Below are positions 19,749-30,178 of a DNA stretch of 64,000 nucleotides, piece by piece. The position numbers and the translations under genes are program-made. The notes beneath the pieces were generated by a model that was not told the DNA's origin, ran no database searches, and was given only the letters and a program-made list of their open reading frames with translations. Every line of letters begins with the position of its first letter. Position 1 is the first letter of the stretch. Source of the DNA: Clostridia bacterium (GTDB lineage Bacteria; Bacillota; Clostridia; Oscillospirales; Acutalibacteraceae); NCBI GenBank assembly GCA_030532035.1, contig JAUNLX010000004.1:1-64000 (forward strand). Direction: 5' to 3'.

Positions 19749-19862
19749 TTAACCTTGACGCTGTTTATGTTTAGGGTTTTCGCAAATTACCATTACTCTT
19801 CCCTTGCGTTTAATTATCTTACATTTTTCGCACATTTTCTTTACAGAAGGTTTTACTTTCAT
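19749..19862 (-). CDS. rpmJ: Ribosomal protein bL36, zinc-binding form
   Basis: A 37-aa protein too short for most ORF cut-offs, starting [14 protein letters not shown] and ending KHKQRQG. Cys11, Cys14, Cys27 and His32 give the classical zinc-ribbon set of the C+ form. It lies between infA and rpsM, its usual place. GGAGG is present just upstream of the ATG at 19862. Confidence 0.97.
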   Translation of the reverse strand: MKVKPSVKKMCEKCKIIKRKGRVMVICENPKHKQRQG

Positions 19863-19902
19863 TTTTTTGCCTCCTTGATTATAAAATCACTGTATATAAA
19901 TG

Positions 19903-20121
19903 TTATTTCGTTCTCCATGTAATCCTGCCACGACTAAGATCATAGGGTGACATCTCGATTGTAACTTTGTCTCCCGGTAAAATTCTTATGAAATTCATAC
20001 GAAGTTTTCCAGAAATATGGGCTAAAATTTTGTGTCCATTTTCCAGCTCCACCTGAAACATTGCATTGGGCAAAGCCTCTACTACCGTACCTTCAACTTC
20101 TATCATATCCTCTTTGGACAT
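19903..20121 (-). CDS. infA: Translation initiation factor IF-1
   Basis: OB-fold factor that blocks the A site during initiation. 72 aa, with [22 protein letters not shown] (read in pieces) and [21 protein letters not shown]. The start at 20121 has AGGAGG about eight bases upstream and lies inside the end of the KOW-protein gene, with a 29-bp overlap. Confidence 0.97.
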   Translation of the reverse strand: MSKEDMIEVEGTVVEALPNAMFQVELENGHKILAHISGKLRMNFIRILPGDKVTIEMSPYDLSRGRITWRTK

Positions 20122-20338
20122 TGATAAACCTCCTAATTTCTTTATCGGTATTTTGGTCGTTTAAACTAAACTTCATATTGGTCTTTCTTACGTGCTTTGG
20201 ATTTTTCTTTTTAGGATTGGAAAGCTTGCGCTGCTTGCCATTAACCAAAAAACAAAAATCTTGGTCGATTTGCGTGACAATAAAATATTGACCTTTATCA
20301 TGCCCCGCAATCGAATAAACAAGTGTGCCTATTTCCAT
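20093..20338 (-). CDS. KOW-domain RNA-binding protein
   Basis: 81-aa basic protein starting [19 protein letters not shown], a KOW-type fold reminiscent of the L14e/L27e group. In Clostridia such genes commonly sit between map and infA, as here; the function is not established to my knowledge. It starts 7 bp after map and its last 29 bp overlap infA, which suggests translational coupling. A ribosome or RNA partner is likely from context but not shown. Confidence 0.8.
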   Translation of the reverse strand: MEIGTLVYSIAGHDKGQYFIVTQIDQDFCFLVNGKQRKLSNPKKKNPKHVRKTNMKFSLNDQNTDKEIRRFINVQRGYDRS

Positions 20339-20345
20339 ATATCAC

Positions 20346-21095
20346 CTAAGGCAGAGTTAGAATCTCGGGCCCGTTTTCCGTTATAGCGACTGTATGTTCA
20401 AAATGCGCATTGGGCAATCCATCTGCACTTCTCACATTCCAACCATCAGGATCGGCAACTACCTTCGGGCTTCCCATATTTACCATGGGTTCGATAGCTA
20501 TTGTCATACCGCACATCAGCCGCGGACCACGAATATGTCCTCTGTAGTTTGGGATAGACGGATCTTCGTGCAATTTCTTACCCACACCATGACCCGTATA
20601 TTCCTTTACTATAGAATATCCGTTTTTTTCACACCAGTCCTGTACAGCACCTGATATATCGGAAACTCTGTTGCCAGCCACAGCTTTGTCTATTCCTTTG
20701 AGCAGAGATTCTTCAGTAACTTTAAGCAATTTTACTATATCTGCTGAAACTTCTCCAACGGGGAATGTTTTGGTGTTATCCCCATTATATCCTCTGTAGT
20801 TGGCACCGAGATCTATACTGATGATGTCTCCCTCTTTCAAGATGATGTTTTTATCAGGTATTCCATGAATTAAAACATCATTTACAGAAATGCATGCACT
20901 ACCCGGAAATCCATATAAATTTTTAAATGATGGTTTCGCATTCTTTGATAAAATGAAGTTTTCTATTTTTTTATCAATTTCCCAAGTGCTTATTCCGGGT
21001 TTTACAAGACTTCCTGCATATTCCAGAGCTTCTGCTGAAATTTTTCCAGCTTCTCTCATCATATCAAGTTCTTTATCATTTTTTATAATAATCAA
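20346..21095 (-). CDS. map: Methionine aminopeptidase type I
   Basis: Removes the initiator methionine from nascent proteins. 249 aa. Metal ligands can be seen in ISIDLGANYRGYNGD (two Asp), YTGHGVGKKLHEDP (His) and AIEPMVNMG (Glu), with the final Glu in FEHTVAITE-like context. The start is a TTG at 21095, overlapping the adk stop as TTGA, with GAAGG seven bases upstream. Confidence 0.96.
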   Translation of the reverse strand: MIIIKNDKELDMMREAGKISAEALEYAGSLVKPGISTWEIDKKIENFILSKNAKPSFKNLYGFPGSACISVNDVLIHGIPDKNIILKEGDIISIDLGANYRGYNGDNTKTFPVGEVSADIVKLLKVTEESLLKGIDKAVAGNRVSDISGAVQDWCEKNGYSIVKEYTGHGVGKKLHEDPSIPNYRGHIRGPRLMCGMTIAIEPMVNMGSPKVVADPDGWNVRSADGLPNAHFEHTVAITENGPEILTLP

Positions 21096-21730
21096 GATCT
21101 TGCCTTCAAAATATTTATTACCTCATTTGAAACTTCTTCTACGCTTTGAGTTCCCTTAACTTTATAAAGTTTTCCTCTCTCTTCGTAAAAGCTTTTCAGA
21201 GGTTCGGTTTGTTCATGATAAACTTTTATACGAGTTTCAACCGTATCGGCATTATCGTCCTTTCTGATCATCAAAGGCGATCCACAGTTATCACAAACAT
21301 TTTCTTTCATAGGTTTTTTGTATAACAAGTGATAAGAGGCACCACATTTAGAGCAAACACGACGACCCGTCATTCTCTCTAAAATTGTCTCGTCATCTAC
21401 TTGTATCTCGATAACCTTATCAATTTTTATTCCAAGATCTTCCAAGGCTTGAGCTTGCGCTATTGTGCGTGGGAAACCGTCTAAAATAAATCCGTTTTTA
21501 CAGTCATCCTCGGAAAGTCTTTCCTTTATGATTTCAATAACTACTTCGTCCGGAAGTAAAAGACCATTTTCGATATATTCTTTGGCTTTTTTTCCAATTT
21601 CAGTTTGATTTGCCAAAGCTTCTCTTATCATATTGCCAGTAGAAACTTCGGGGATTCCGAGTGCCTTTGAAGCAATCTCGCCCTGTGTTCCCTTACCTGC
21701 TCCCGGAGCGCCGAAAAAAATTATATTCAT
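21092..21730 (-). CDS. adk: Adenylate kinase, zinc-LID form
   Basis: Interconverts AMP, ADP and ATP. 212 aa. P-loop GAPGAGKGTQ at the N-terminus, the DGFPRT motif, and a LID with CSKCG and CDNCG pairs that bind structural zinc, typical of Gram-positive enzymes. It lies between secY and map as usual; its stop overlaps the map TTG start. Confidence 0.97.
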   Translation of the reverse strand: MNIIFFGAPGAGKGTQGEIASKALGIPEVSTGNMIREALANQTEIGKKAKEYIENGLLLPDEVVIEIIKERLSEDDCKNGFILDGFPRTIAQAQALEDLGIKIDKVIEIQVDDETILERMTGRRVCSKCGASYHLLYKKPMKENVCDNCGSPLMIRKDDNADTVETRIKVYHEQTEPLKSFYEERGKLYKVKGTQSVEEVSNEVINILKARS

Positions 21731-21747
21731 CTTAAGAGTGCCTCTCT

Positions 21748-23070
21748 TTAATCCAAGAATCCTTTATATTGTCTCATAATCAACTGTGATTCCAGTTGTC
21801 TTATTGTTTCTATTGCAACGCCGACTATAATCAGTACCGAAGTTCCGCCAAGGGCTATATTCATCGGGGCTTTAGCAAGCGATGTAATTTGTGAGAATAT
21901 AATAGGATATAGTGCAACAACACTTATCAACAATGCGCCGATTAAGATTATTCTGTTTAAAACTTTTATCAAATAATCGGAAGTGGGTTTACCCGGTCTT
22001 ATTCCTGGAATGGAACCGCTATTTTTTCTCAAATTATTTGCCATTTCAATTGGATTATATTGAATCATAGCGTAGAAATAAGCAAAGAAAATGATGAAAA
22101 TAAAGTAAATCAATCCATAGAACCAGTGATCTGCATTGAATAATTTGAAAAACTTATCACTGAATGTTCCGTCTTTTATCCTGTCACCGAAAAACATTTT
22201 AATTGTAGGTGGCAAGGAAAGAATTGATGACGCAAAGATGATTGACATAACACCAGACATATTTACTTTAATCGGAATATGTGTATTTTGTCCGCCGTAT
22301 AATTTTCTGCCAACAACTCTCTTTGCATATATAACTGGAATTTTTCTCTCTGAATTGTCCATCCAAACGATGAAAACTACCATTAATATCATGGATACCA
22401 ATGCTATCGGTGCGAAAGCATAGTAAAGTCCACCATGTGAGAAATATTGGAAAATACTTGTTATCGTTGTAGGTATTCTGGATATGATACCGGCAAAGAG
22501 CAAGATTGATATTCCGTTTCCTACACCTTTTTTGTTGATTTGTTCACCGAGCCAAATCAAGACAGATGAACCAGCAGTTAAAACTGCAATTACTGTGATT
22601 GCCTGTAAAACAAGTGAAAATCCAGTAAATGGAGCGCCTGCGGCATCTACGGTGAGGTATCCGTAAGATTTCAGATAAAAGAAATATGCAGTAGATTGTA
22701 TAAGAGCTATGACAATAGCCAAGTATCTTGTTATTGCATTGATTTTCTTTCTTCCTGTCTCTCCCTCTTTAGCCAGTCGCTCAAGAGGTTTGATAGCAAC
22801 GGTCAGAAGTTGAATGATAATAGATGCATTAATATACGGTGTGATAGACATTGCAAAGAGTGTTCCGTAATTAAATGCGTCTCCAGTCATCATACTCAAG
22901 TAATTCATAAAATTTCCTGAAGATACATCGGAAACAATTCCCTGAGATGCATCTGTGAAAGGTACTGGAATTGCAGCACCTAAACGGAAAATCAAAATTA
23001 CAAATAAAGTATATAAGATTTTTCTTCTTAGTTCTTTATCTTTTAATGCTGTAACTAAAGTTTGGATCAT
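21748..23070 (-). CDS. secY: Protein translocase subunit SecY
   Basis: Central pore of the Sec translocon. 440 aa with about ten membrane segments. Family signatures include RLGAAIPVPF near the N-terminus, MSITPYINASIIIQLLT, and the C-terminal IGVAIETIRQLESQL with a short cytosolic tail. The start codon lies 1 bp after the rplO stop, with AAGGAGAT overlapping the end of rplO. Confidence 0.98.
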   Translation of the reverse strand: MIQTLVTALKDKELRRKILYTLFVILIFRLGAAIPVPFTDASQGIVSDVSSGNFMNYLSMMTGDAFNYGTLFAMSITPYINASIIIQLLTVAIKPLERLAKEGETGRKKINAITRYLAIVIALIQSTAYFFYLKSYGYLTVDAAGAPFTGFSLVLQAITVIAVLTAGSSVLIWLGEQINKKGVGNGISILLFAGIISRIPTTITSIFQYFSHGGLYYAFAPIALVSMILMVVFIVWMDNSERKIPVIYAKRVVGRKLYGGQNTHIPIKVNMSGVMSIIFASSILSLPPTIKMFFGDRIKDGTFSDKFFKLFNADHWFYGLIYFIFIIFFAYFYAMIQYNPIEMANNLRKNSGSIPGIRPGKPTSDYLIKVLNRIILIGALLISVVALYPIIFSQITSLAKAPMNIALGGTSVLIIVGVAIETIRQLESQLIMRQYKGFLD

Positions 23071-23071
23071 C

Positions 23072-23515
23072 TTATATCTCCTTTACAGAGCCTCCGGCAG
23101 CTTCGAGCTTCTCTTTTGCGGACGCTGAAAATGCGTTTGCAGATACCTCGAATTTTTTCTTCGTTTCTCCATTACCGAGGATTTTGACGCCATCACATCT
23201 TTTGGAAATAAGTCCTTTAGAAATTAAAGCGTCTCTGTCAATTTTTGCCTTATCCTCAAAGAATTGATCTAAAAGTGTAATATTTACCGATTCTATGTTT
23301 TTGCGGAAAATATTGTTGAAGCCTCTCTTAGGAAGTCTTCTTTGAAGTGGCATTTGTCCGCCTTCAAAACCGGATCTGCTCGAATAACCCGCTCTTGCCT
23401 TTTGTCCCTTATGTCCTCTGGATGAAGTTTTTCCATGGCCCGAGCCCGTTCCTCTGCCTACTCTTGTTCTGCTTTTTTTCGAGTTTGCGGCAGGTGATAA
23501 TTCGTGTAATTTCAT
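23072..23515 (-). CDS. rplO: Ribosomal protein uL15
   Basis: Late-assembly protein of the 50S subunit. 147 aa. The basic, glycine-rich N-terminus [20 protein letters not shown] is diagnostic. It lies between rpmD and secY, with a CGGAGGTG ribosome site. Confidence 0.97.
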   Translation of the reverse strand: MKLHELSPAANSKKSRTRVGRGTGSGHGKTSSRGHKGQKARAGYSSRSGFEGGQMPLQRRLPKRGFNNIFRKNIESVNITLLDQFFEDKAKIDRDALISKGLISKRCDGVKILGNGETKKKFEVSANAFSASAKEKLEAAGGSVKEI

Positions 23516-23529
23516 TCTTTCACCTCCGA

Positions 23530-23721
23530 TTAAGCTTCTTCTATGCTTACTAAGTGATTAATCTTTCTAATTTTACCGCGTGTTGCCGGATTATCCGGTT
23601 GTACGGTTGTGTCGCCTATCTTTTTAAGTCCGAGAGAATTAGCAACACTTTCCTGTTGTTTTGTTCCTGCGATAAAACTTTTTTTGAGTTCTATCTTAAG
23701 TTTCTTTTCTTTAGTGCTCAT
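23530..23721 (-). CDS. rpmD: Ribosomal protein uL30
   Basis: Small 50S protein of 63 aa. The core [21 protein letters not shown] is typical, with [10 protein letters not shown] at the end. A short N-terminal extension (MSTKEKKLK) is kept because AGGGGAAG precedes that ATG. It lies between rpsE and rplO. Confidence 0.95.
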   Translation of the reverse strand: MSTKEKKLKIELKKSFIAGTKQQESVANSLGLKKIGDTTVQPDNPATRGKIRKINHLVSIEEA

Positions 23722-23730
23722 TTTCTTCCC

Positions 23731-24234
23731 CTAACCTAAAATGTCCGAAACATTTTTGCCTCTTGTCTTGGCAACTTCGCTTACGCCTCTAAGAGTGGCG
23801 AGTCCCTCAAATGTTGCTCTTACAACATTGATAGGATTGTTGGATCTTAAAGCTTTTGTTCTGATGTCTTTAATTCCAGCCAATTCTACGACAGCACGAA
23901 CAGCTCCACCAGCGATAACTCCTGTACCAGAAGCTGCGGGTTTAAGAAGAACTTCTCCTGCTCCGTATTTACCTATAATTTCATGAGGAATCGTTGAACC
24001 CATAAGGCTAATTTTTATAAGGTTCTTTTTAGCATTTTCAATGCCTTTTCTGATAGCATCCGGAACTTCTCCAGATTTGCCGATTCCAAAACCGATGATT
24101 CCGTTACCGTCTCCTACAACTACAAGTGCAGCAAATTTGAAAATTCTACCGCCCTTTACAGTTTTAGCAACACGATTAATGGAAACAACTCTTTCTTCAA
24201 GTTCAAGCTTTGAGGCATCTATAAAATTTGTCAT
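23731..24234 (-). CDS. rpsE: Ribosomal protein uS5
   Basis: 30S protein that guards decoding accuracy and has helicase activity at the mRNA entry. 167 aa, with the N-terminal double-stranded RNA-binding part [20 protein letters not shown] and [15 protein letters not shown]. It follows rplR by 14 bp, with a GGGAGGAAT site. Confidence 0.97.
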   Translation of the reverse strand: MTNFIDASKLELEERVVSINRVAKTVKGGRIFKFAALVVVGDGNGIIGFGIGKSGEVPDAIRKGIENAKKNLIKISLMGSTIPHEIIGKYGAGEVLLKPAASGTGVIAGGAVRAVVELAGIKDIRTKALRSNNPINVVRATFEGLATLRGVSEVAKTRGKNVSDILG

Positions 24235-24248
24235 TTAATTCCTCCCTA

Positions 24249-24602
24249 CTAAAAATCAAGTCCGCCAGCTCTTGCTGCGTCAGCTAAAGCTTTAACACGA
24301 CCATGATACAGATATCCTCCACGATCGAAAACAACTTGCTTAATTTTGTTTTCGGCAGCTCTTTTTGCCAAAGTTTCTCCGACTTTTGCTGCGGCTTCTA
24401 CATTGCCACCGTAATCTTTGAAATCTTTTTCTGCGGAAGAAGCGCTTACGAGCGTCTTACCTGTTTCATCATCAATAATCTGTGCATAGATATTGTTGAG
24501 CGAACGATATACATTCAAGCGGGGACAAGCTTCGGTTCCGGAAATCTTTGCGCGAACACGCATATGGCGTCTAATTCTTGAGTCTTTTTTGTTTTTAACC
24601 AT
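24249..24602 (-). CDS. rplR: Ribosomal protein uL18
   Basis: 5S rRNA-binding protein of the 50S subunit. 117 aa, with [24 protein letters not shown] near the N-terminus (read in pieces) and the C-terminal [15 protein letters not shown]. It lies between rplF and rpsE. Confidence 0.97.
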   Translation of the reverse strand: MVKNKKDSRIRRHMRVRAKISGTEACPRLNVYRSLNNIYAQIIDDETGKTLVSASSAEKDFKDYGGNVEAAAKVGETLAKRAAENKIKQVVFDRGGYLYHGRVKALADAARAGGLDF

Positions 24603-24617
24603 TTATTTTTCCCCCTA

Positions 24618-25163
24618 TTAACCGGAAACCTTACCGGCTTTACCTTCTTTTCTTCTTATATGCTCATCAACATATTTAATTCCTTTGCCTTTATATGGTT
24701 CGGGTGGTCTCTTTGCTCTAATATCAGCTGCAAGTTGACCTACCAATCTTTTGTCGGCACCAGAAATTATTATTGTATTTGCTGAGGGAACTTCAATTTT
24801 TATTCCGTCTGGCTCATCGAAATTAACCTTATGAGAATAACCAATATTGAGTACAAGGGTTTTTCCCTGTTTTGCTGCGGTATATCCAACACCATTGATT
24901 TCAAGTTGTTTTTTAAATCCCTGTGAAACACCTTCAACCATATTGGCAATAAGAGTACGAGTAAGTCCATGTAAAGCTTCAGTTTCTTTAGTTTGTTTTG
25001 CTTTAGAAACAATCAACTCTTTGTCTTTGATTTCTGCAACAATTTGTGGATTAATTTCTCTATTAAGTTCTCCGTTTTTTCCCTTTACATTTATTTTGTT
25101 TCCGTCGATTTTAATTTCAACGCCGTCGGGAATCGCAATCGGTTTGTTTCCTATTCTTGACAT
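24618..25163 (-). CDS. rplF: Ribosomal protein uL6
   Basis: 50S protein near the factor-binding site. 181 aa with the two-fold L6 domain: N-terminal MSRIGNKPIAIPDGVEI and C-terminal PEPYKGKGIKYVDEHIRRKEG (split). It starts 12 bp after rpsH, with a GGAGGG ribosome site. Confidence 0.97.
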   Translation of the reverse strand: MSRIGNKPIAIPDGVEIKIDGNKINVKGKNGELNREINPQIVAEIKDKELIVSKAKQTKETEALHGLTRTLIANMVEGVSQGFKKQLEINGVGYTAAKQGKTLVLNIGYSHKVNFDEPDGIKIEVPSANTIIISGADKRLVGQLAADIRAKRPPEPYKGKGIKYVDEHIRRKEGKAGKVSG

Positions 25164-25175
25164 GCTTTTCCCTCC

Positions 25176-25574
25176 TTACCAAACAAATGCGAGCACTTCG
25201 CCGCCAACTTTTTCGGCGCGTGCCTTTTTATCCGTCATAACTCCCTTTGATGTAGAGATGATAGCAACGCCAAGACCTCTCATAACTTTAGGAAGTTCTT
25301 CACAGTTTTTATAAATTCTAAGACCCGGTTTAGAAACTCTTCTTATTCCGGATAAAACCTGTGATTTGTTAGGACCATACTTGAGGGTGATTTCAATCAT
25401 ACCCTGTTTGTTGTCCTCACTTACTTTAAAATCTTTTATGTATCCTTCATCCAAGAGAATTTGAGCAATAGCTTTTTTCATGTTGGATGCGGGAATTTTT
25501 ACTGAATCGTGCTTAGCGGAATTTGCGTTTCTGATTCTTGTAAGCATATCAGCGATTGAATCTGTAATCTGCAT
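25176..25574 (-). CDS. rpsH: Ribosomal protein uS8
   Basis: 16S rRNA-binding assembly protein; in E. coli it represses the spc operon. 132 aa, with [19 protein letters not shown] at the start and the C-terminal [21 protein letters not shown] segment (split). GGAGGAGAA precedes the ATG. Confidence 0.97.
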   Translation of the reverse strand: MQITDSIADMLTRIRNANSAKHDSVKIPASNMKKAIAQILLDEGYIKDFKVSEDNKQGMIEITLKYGPNKSQVLSGIRRVSKPGLRIYKNCEELPKVMRGLGVAIISTSKGVMTDKKARAEKVGGEVLAFVW

Positions 25575-25592
25575 GCATTCTCCTCCTTGCTA

Positions 25593-25778
25593 TTACCAAC
25601 TGGATTTCTTAACGCCCGGGATTTGCCCTTTGTGAGCAAGCTCCCTAAAGCAGATACGACAAATGCCATATTTACGAAGATAACCATGTGGTCTGCCGCA
25701 AATTTTACATCTGTTATATTCTCTTGTTGAATACTTCGCAGGTTTAGCCTGCTTTTCTTTCATTGCCTGTTTAGCCAC
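25593..25778 (-). CDS. rpsZ: Ribosomal protein uS14, zinc-binding type Z
   Basis: 61 aa. Two zinc pairs, CKIC (about 24-27) and CRIC (about 40-43), mark the short C+ form. The start is a GTG at 25778, with GGAGG upstream. It lies between rplE and rpsH as usual. Confidence 0.96.
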   Translation of the reverse strand: MAKQAMKEKQAKPAKYSTREYNRCKICGRPHGYLRKYGICRICFRELAHKGQIPGVKKSSW

Positions 25779-25790
25779 TTAGTTACCTCC

Positions 25791-26330
25791 TTAACTTGCA
25801 AATGGTGCGCCGAGCAAAGTTAAAAGCTCTTTAGCTTCTTCGTCTGTCTTTGCACTTGTAATAAAGCTTATGTCCATACCACGAATTTGGTCTATCTTAT
25901 CGTATACAATTTCTGGGAATATAAGTTGTTCTCTAACTCCCAAAGAGTAATTTCCTCTACCGTCAAATGAATTTGGATTAATTCCTCTAAAGTCTCTTAC
26001 TCGTGGAAGAGCAAGATTGAAAAATCTTTCAACAAATTCATACATTTTGTTTCCTCTAAGAGTAACCTTTGCTCCGATTGGCATTCCCTCTCTAAGCTTA
26101 AAGTTAGCAACGCTCTTCTTAGCTTTACAAATTACTGCTTTTTGACCTGTAATCTGTTCTAAATCGCTTGTAACCGATTCAATAACTTTAGCATTTTCCT
26201 TTGCTTCACCGCAAGCTATGTTTAATACAACTTTTTCAAGCTTCGGTACTTGCATTACACTTTCATAATTGAATTTTTTCATGAGAGCGGGAATAATGTC
26301 ATTTTTATATGTTTCTTTGAGTTTTGCCAT
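25791..26330 (-). CDS. rplE: Ribosomal protein uL5
   Basis: 5S rRNA-binding protein that bridges to the 30S head. 179 aa, with [30 protein letters not shown] and the C-terminal [19 protein letters not shown]. It follows rplX by 11 bp. Confidence 0.97.
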   Translation of the reverse strand: MAKLKETYKNDIIPALMKKFNYESVMQVPKLEKVVLNIACGEAKENAKVIESVTSDLEQITGQKAVICKAKKSVANFKLREGMPIGAKVTLRGNKMYEFVERFFNLALPRVRDFRGINPNSFDGRGNYSLGVREQLIFPEIVYDKIDQIRGMDISFITSAKTDEEAKELLTLLGAPFAS

Positions 26331-26341
26331 TATCCTTCCCC

Positions 26342-26668
26342 CTATTCAAATGTTGCGGCACAACCGCTGTTTTTACATTGGCGAACTTTTTTACCGTTTT
26401 TGTCAAATGCATGTCCTATTCTTGTAGGCTTTTTGCATACGGGACAAACAAGTTGAACCTTGCTTGCATACAATGCACTCTCTGCTTTTACAAGTCCGCT
26501 CTCTTGACCGGGCTTTCCGCCTTTCAAGTGCTTTGTGATTATATTTACGCCTTCAACGAGGACCTTTCCCTCTTTGGGGCTTACTGCAATTACCTTGCCT
26601 TGTTTACCTCTGTATTTCCCGTTGATAACTACTACGGTGTCACCTGTTTTAACGTGTACTTTGTTCAT
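26342..26668 (-). CDS. rplX: Ribosomal protein uL24
   Basis: Early 50S assembly protein with an N-terminal KOW motif ([20 protein letters not shown], residues about 5-25). 108 aa. The C-terminal part has CPVC and QCKNSGC, a possible zinc ribbon seen in some homologues. GGAGGAT precedes the ATG; 12 bp after rplN. Confidence 0.96.
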   Translation of the reverse strand: MNKVHVKTGDTVVVINGKYRGKQGKVIAVSPKEGKVLVEGVNIITKHLKGGKPGQESGLVKAESALYASKVQLVCPVCKKPTRIGHAFDKNGKKVRQCKNSGCAATFE

Positions 26669-26680
26669 CAGTATCCTCCA

Positions 26681-27049
26681 TTAAAGAACTTCGGGAGCAA
26701 GACTTAAAATTTTGATAAAGTCATGGTCTCTGAGTTCTCTTGCTACAGGTCCGAAAATACGGGTTCCTCTTGGGTTTTTATCTTCCTTAATCAAAACAGC
26801 AGCATTTTCATCGAAACGAATATATGAGCCGTCTTCTCTACGCAAACCCTTTACCGTTCTTACTACAACTGCACGAACAACTTCACCTTTTTTAGCTCCG
26901 CCGCCGGGGTTTGCCTTTTGAACTGCTGCAACTATTACATCACCAATATTTGCAAATCTTCTGCCCGTTCCTCCGAGAACACGGATACATTTAATTTCCT
27001 TTGCTCCGGAATTGTCGGCAACCTTTAATATGGATTCCTGTTGTATCAC
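26681..27049 (-). CDS. rplN: Ribosomal protein uL14
   Basis: 50S protein at the subunit interface. 122 aa, with [19 protein letters not shown] and the C-terminal [13 protein letters not shown]. The start is a GTG at 27049, with GGAGGG upstream. 12 bp after rpsQ. Confidence 0.97.
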   Translation of the reverse strand: MIQQESILKVADNSGAKEIKCIRVLGGTGRRFANIGDVIVAAVQKANPGGGAKKGEVVRAVVVRTVKGLRREDGSYIRFDENAAVLIKEDKNPRGTRIFGPVARELRDHDFIKILSLAPEVL

Positions 27050-27061
27050 TGTGATCCCTCC

Positions 27062-27319
27062 TTACTGAGCTTTTTCTATAATCTTTACAATTCGCCATCT
27101 TTTATCTTTAGAAAGAGGGCGAGTTTCCATAATTAAAACTCTATCTCCGATTCTACATTCGTTTTTCTCGTCATGAGCTTTAACTTTAACAGTTCTGTTT
27201 ACAATCTTTTTGTAGAGTGGATGAGTAACTCTGTCTTTAACTGAAACAACAACTGTCTTGTCCATTTTGTCGGAAGATACAACGCCGACTCTCTGTTTTC
27301 TTAAATTTCTGTCGATCAT
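27062..27319 (-). CDS. rpsQ: Ribosomal protein uS17
   Basis: 16S rRNA-binding protein of 85 aa, with [18 protein letters not shown] and [26 protein letters not shown] (read in pieces). The ATG at 27319 (MIDRNLRKQ) is chosen because AGGAGGAAAA lies just upstream; the frame extends 12 codons further into the end of rpmC. Confidence 0.96.
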   Translation of the reverse strand: MIDRNLRKQRVGVVSSDKMDKTVVVSVKDRVTHPLYKKIVNRTVKVKAHDEKNECRIGDRVLIMETRPLSKDKRWRIVKIIEKAQ

Positions 27320-27329
27320 TTTTTCCTCC

Positions 27330-27533
27330 TTAAGCCTTCTTGCTTTCAAGTTCATTCATACGAATGAAAGTTTTAATTCTTGCTATATCTTTTCTGACAG
27401 CTTTTATTCTCATAGGATTTTCCAACTGATTTGTTGCCTGTTGAAAACGCAATTTGAAAAGCTCGTCTTTCAGTTCAAGCAATTTAGCATCCATTTCGGA
27501 AGCAGACATTTTTCTTATTTCGTTAGATTTCAC
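27330..27533 (-). CDS. rpmC: Ribosomal protein uL29
   Basis: 50S protein at the exit tunnel and docking site for SRP and trigger factor. 67 aa, beginning [14 protein letters not shown]. Two in-frame GTG codons are possible. The first (27542) overlaps the AGGAAGG ribosome site, so the second (27533), eight bases past it, is chosen; this also matches the family N-terminus. The 5' end overlaps rplP by 11 bp. Confidence 0.93.
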   Translation of the reverse strand: MKSNEIRKMSASEMDAKLLELKDELFKLRFQQATNQLENPMRIKAVRKDIARIKTFIRMNELESKKA

Positions 27534-27954
27534 TGCCTTCACCTTCCTGTCCTTTAGCTACAAACGTACATTTTATCGGGAGTTTTGCAGCGGCAAGTCT
27601 GAGTGCTTCTTTTGCTACGTCTTCTCCAACACCTGTGATTTCAAACATAATTCTACCGGGTTTAACAACTGCTACCCAATATTCAGGAGCACCTTTACCT
27701 TTACCCATACGGGTTTCAGCAGGTTTCTTTGTTACCGGCTTATCGGGGAAGAGTTTTATCCACACTTGTCCGCCACGCTTAATATATCTTGTCATGGCAA
27801 TACGAGCGGCTTCAATTTGATTTGAAGTAATCCATGAACTTTCAAGTGCTTTAAGACCGTACTGACCGTAACTGATTGTGTTGCCTTTGTTGGCTTGACC
27901 AGTCATTCTGCCTCTATGCTGTCTTCTATATTTCACTCTTTTGGGCATTAGCAT
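27523..27954 (-). CDS. rplP: Ribosomal protein uL16
   Basis: 50S protein at the A-site tRNA elbow. 143 aa, with [33 protein letters not shown] and [19 protein letters not shown] (split). The ATG at 27954 has GGAGG eight bases upstream, inside rpsC (overlap 29 bp); a second ATG two codons later would give the commoner N-terminus MPKR. Confidence 0.96.
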   Translation of the reverse strand: MLMPKRVKYRRQHRGRMTGQANKGNTISYGQYGLKALESSWITSNQIEAARIAMTRYIKRGGQVWIKLFPDKPVTKKPAETRMGKGKGAPEYWVAVVKPGRIMFEITGVGEDVAKEALRLAAAKLPIKCTFVAKGQEGEGSEI

Positions 27955-28660
27955 TTTGTGTTCCTCCCCTCTTGTTGTTGCGTCTTCTGTAATTTCTTCT
28001 CTTTGTAGGTTTCTTTTCGTCTTGGGCGTTTGCGTGTAGAACTTCGCCCTTGTAAATCCAAACCTTAACGCCTATACGACCGTATGTTGTCTTTGCTTCT
28101 GCAAATCCATAGTCAATATCAGCTCTAATTGTCTGTAGTGGAATTGTTCCCTCATGATAGTGTTCTGTTCTTGCGATTTCAGCTCCGCCAAGTCTTCCAG
28201 AACATTGAACTTTTATTCCCTTTGCACCGAGTTTCATCGTAAATCCGATTGCTCTTTTAACAACTCTTCTAAATGATTTTCTTGCTTCAAGTTCAGCTGC
28301 AATTTTTTCAGCAACTAATCTGGAATTTAAATCAGGTTGTTTAATTTCAACAATATTAAGTGAAACATTTTTTCCTAAAAGCTTTTCGCATTCTGCTTTG
28401 AGTTTTTCAATTTCAGCTCCGCCTCTACCGATAACGATACCAGGTTTTGCGGTGTGAATATTTATGCGAACTTGTCTTTTATCTCTTTCGATTTCGATCT
28501 TTGCCACTCCGGCATTAGTCAGTTTCTTTTCAAGGAATTCACGCAATTTGTAGTCTTCTACAAGAATATCACCGAAATCTTTGTCGTTAGCATACCAACG
28601 AGAATCCCAATTTCTGATGACGCCTACACGAAGTCCGTTAGGATTTATTTTTTGTCCCAT
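27926..28660 (-). CDS. rpsC: Ribosomal protein uS3
   Basis: 30S head protein at the mRNA entry. 244 aa, with [20 protein letters not shown], the KH domain motif [14 protein letters not shown], and [17 protein letters not shown] basic asparagine- and arginine-rich tail ([14 protein letters not shown]) closes the protein. GGAGGAC precedes the ATG. Confidence 0.97.
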   Translation of the reverse strand: MGQKINPNGLRVGVIRNWDSRWYANDKDFGDILVEDYKLREFLEKKLTNAGVAKIEIERDKRQVRINIHTAKPGIVIGRGGAEIEKLKAECEKLLGKNVSLNIVEIKQPDLNSRLVAEKIAAELEARKSFRRVVKRAIGFTMKLGAKGIKVQCSGRLGGAEIARTEHYHEGTIPLQTIRADIDYGFAEAKTTYGRIGVKVWIYKGEVLHANAQDEKKPTKRRNYRRRNNKRGGTQNANAQKSEI

Positions 28661-28674
28661 TTTTGTCCTCCTCC

Positions 28675-29007
28675 CTAATTCCTTTCCTCAAGCACAATTG
28701 TAATATGTGATGTCTTTTTGTTGATACGAAATGCACGACCTTGTGCTCTCGGTCTGATTCTCTTAAGAGTTGGACCTTGGTTTGCATAACATTCGGATAT
28801 ATATAAGTTACTCGTATCCATATTCTTATTTTCAGCATTTGCAATTGCCGATTTAAGTAATTTTATAAGAATTTCGCAAGCTGCCTTGGGCGTGTGTTTT
28901 AAAACTGCCATTGCTTTGTCAGTATCTTCTCCTCTGATAAGGTCCAATACGATAGCAACCTTACTTGGCGCAATTCTTACAAAAGTTGATTTTGCTTTTG
29001 CCTGCAT
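28675..29007 (-). CDS. rplV: Ribosomal protein uL22
   Basis: 50S protein lining the exit tunnel. 110 aa, with [18 protein letters not shown] and the tunnel-loop region [25 protein letters not shown] precedes the ATG; 20 bp after rpsS. Confidence 0.97.
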   Translation of the reverse strand: MQAKAKSTFVRIAPSKVAIVLDLIRGEDTDKAMAVLKHTPKAACEILIKLLKSAIANAENKNMDTSNLYISECYANQGPTLKRIRPRAQGRAFRINKKTSHITIVLEERN

Positions 29008-29027
29008 TATTTACACACTCCTTTGAC

Positions 29028-29306
29028 CTATCTTTGCGATGTTGTCTTAGAACCCGCATGACCTTTAAATGTTCTTGTTACTGCGAATTCCCCGAGTTTA
29101 TGTCCGACCATATCTTCGGTTACATACACCGGCACATGTTTTCTTCCGTCGTGAACGGCGAAAGTATGCCCTACGAATTCGGGATAGATTGTGGAACTTC
29201 TGCTCCAAGTTTTAAGTACTCTTTTTTCACCTTTTTCGTTCATTTCTTCAACTCTCTTCATGAGTGCTTCTTGAACATAGGGCGCTTTTTTTGTACTTCT
29301 GCTCAT
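29028..29306 (-). CDS. rpsS: Ribosomal protein uS19
   Basis: 30S head protein of 92 aa, with the start [19 protein letters not shown] and [20 protein letters not shown] (split). It ends with the typical [15 protein letters not shown]. 19 bp after rplB. Confidence 0.97.
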   Translation of the reverse strand: MSRSTKKAPYVQEALMKRVEEMNEKGEKRVLKTWSRSSTIYPEFVGHTFAVHDGRKHVPVYVTEDMVGHKLGEFAVTRTFKGHAGSKTTSQR

Positions 29307-29325
29307 CTATTTTCTCCTTTCACGA

Positions 29326-30159
29326 CTATTTAGCGTTTCTTCTTCTGACAATCAATGCGTCAGATTTCTTTGTCTTCTTTCTCGTCTTGTATCCGAGAGC
29401 GGGTTTACCCCATGGAGTCATCGGAGAAGGTCTACCGATAGGTGCCTTACCCTCACCACCACCATGTGGGTGATCGTTCGGGTTCATAACAGAACCTCTG
29501 ACTGTGGGACGAAAACCCATGTGTCTTTTTCTTCCAGCTTTACCGATTGTAACATTCTCATGTTCAGGATTTGTAACTTCGCCGATGGAAGCATAACATC
29601 TTTCATCTACATTACGAAGTTCTCCAGATGGAAGTCTAAGTAAAGCATATCCGTTTTCTCTTGCCATAAGCTGTGCGGAGTTTCCAGCACTTCTTGCAAG
29701 TTGTCCGCCTGAACCCGGATTGAGTTCTATATTATAGATAAATGTTCCGATTGGAATATTTGTAAGTGGCAATGCATTTCCTGGTTTAATATCAGAATTT
29801 TCTCCAGCAATTACCTTATCTCCCACTTTGAGACCTTGGGGAGCTACAATATATCTCTTCTCGCCGTCTTCGTATTCTAAGAGAGCGATAAATCCACTTC
29901 TGTTCGGATCATATTCAAGAGTTTTAACTTCTGCGAAAATATCACGCTTATCTCTTTTGAAATCTATAATTCTATACTTCCTGCGATTTTGTCCGCCTCT
30001 ATGACGAACAGTGATTCTTCCGTAGTTGTTTCTTCCCGATTTGTTCTTAAGAGATGTAAGTAAGCTCTTTTCGGGACCTTCTTTTGACAACTGCGAATAA
30101 TCCGTTACCGACATATCTCTACGAGCATTTGAAGTCGGCTTGTATACTTTATTTGCCAT
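29326..30159 (-). CDS. rplB: Ribosomal protein uL2
   Basis: 50S protein needed for peptidyl-transferase centre formation. 277 aa. Family blocks include [28 protein letters not shown] and the C-terminal [19 protein letters not shown], which holds the conserved histidine. It ends with the basic SDALIVRRR tail. Confidence 0.98.
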   Translation of the reverse strand: MANKVYKPTSNARRDMSVTDYSQLSKEGPEKSLLTSLKNKSGRNNYGRITVRHRGGQNRRKYRIIDFKRDKRDIFAEVKTLEYDPNRSGFIALLEYEDGEKRYIVAPQGLKVGDKVIAGENSDIKPGNALPLTNIPIGTFIYNIELNPGSGGQLARSAGNSAQLMARENGYALLRLPSGELRNVDERCYASIGEVTNPEHENVTIGKAGRKRHMGFRPTVRGSVMNPNDHPHGGGEGKAPIGRPSPMTPWGKPALGYKTRKKTKKSDALIVRRRNAK

Positions 30160-30178
30160 TTTTCTCTCCTTACTTGCC

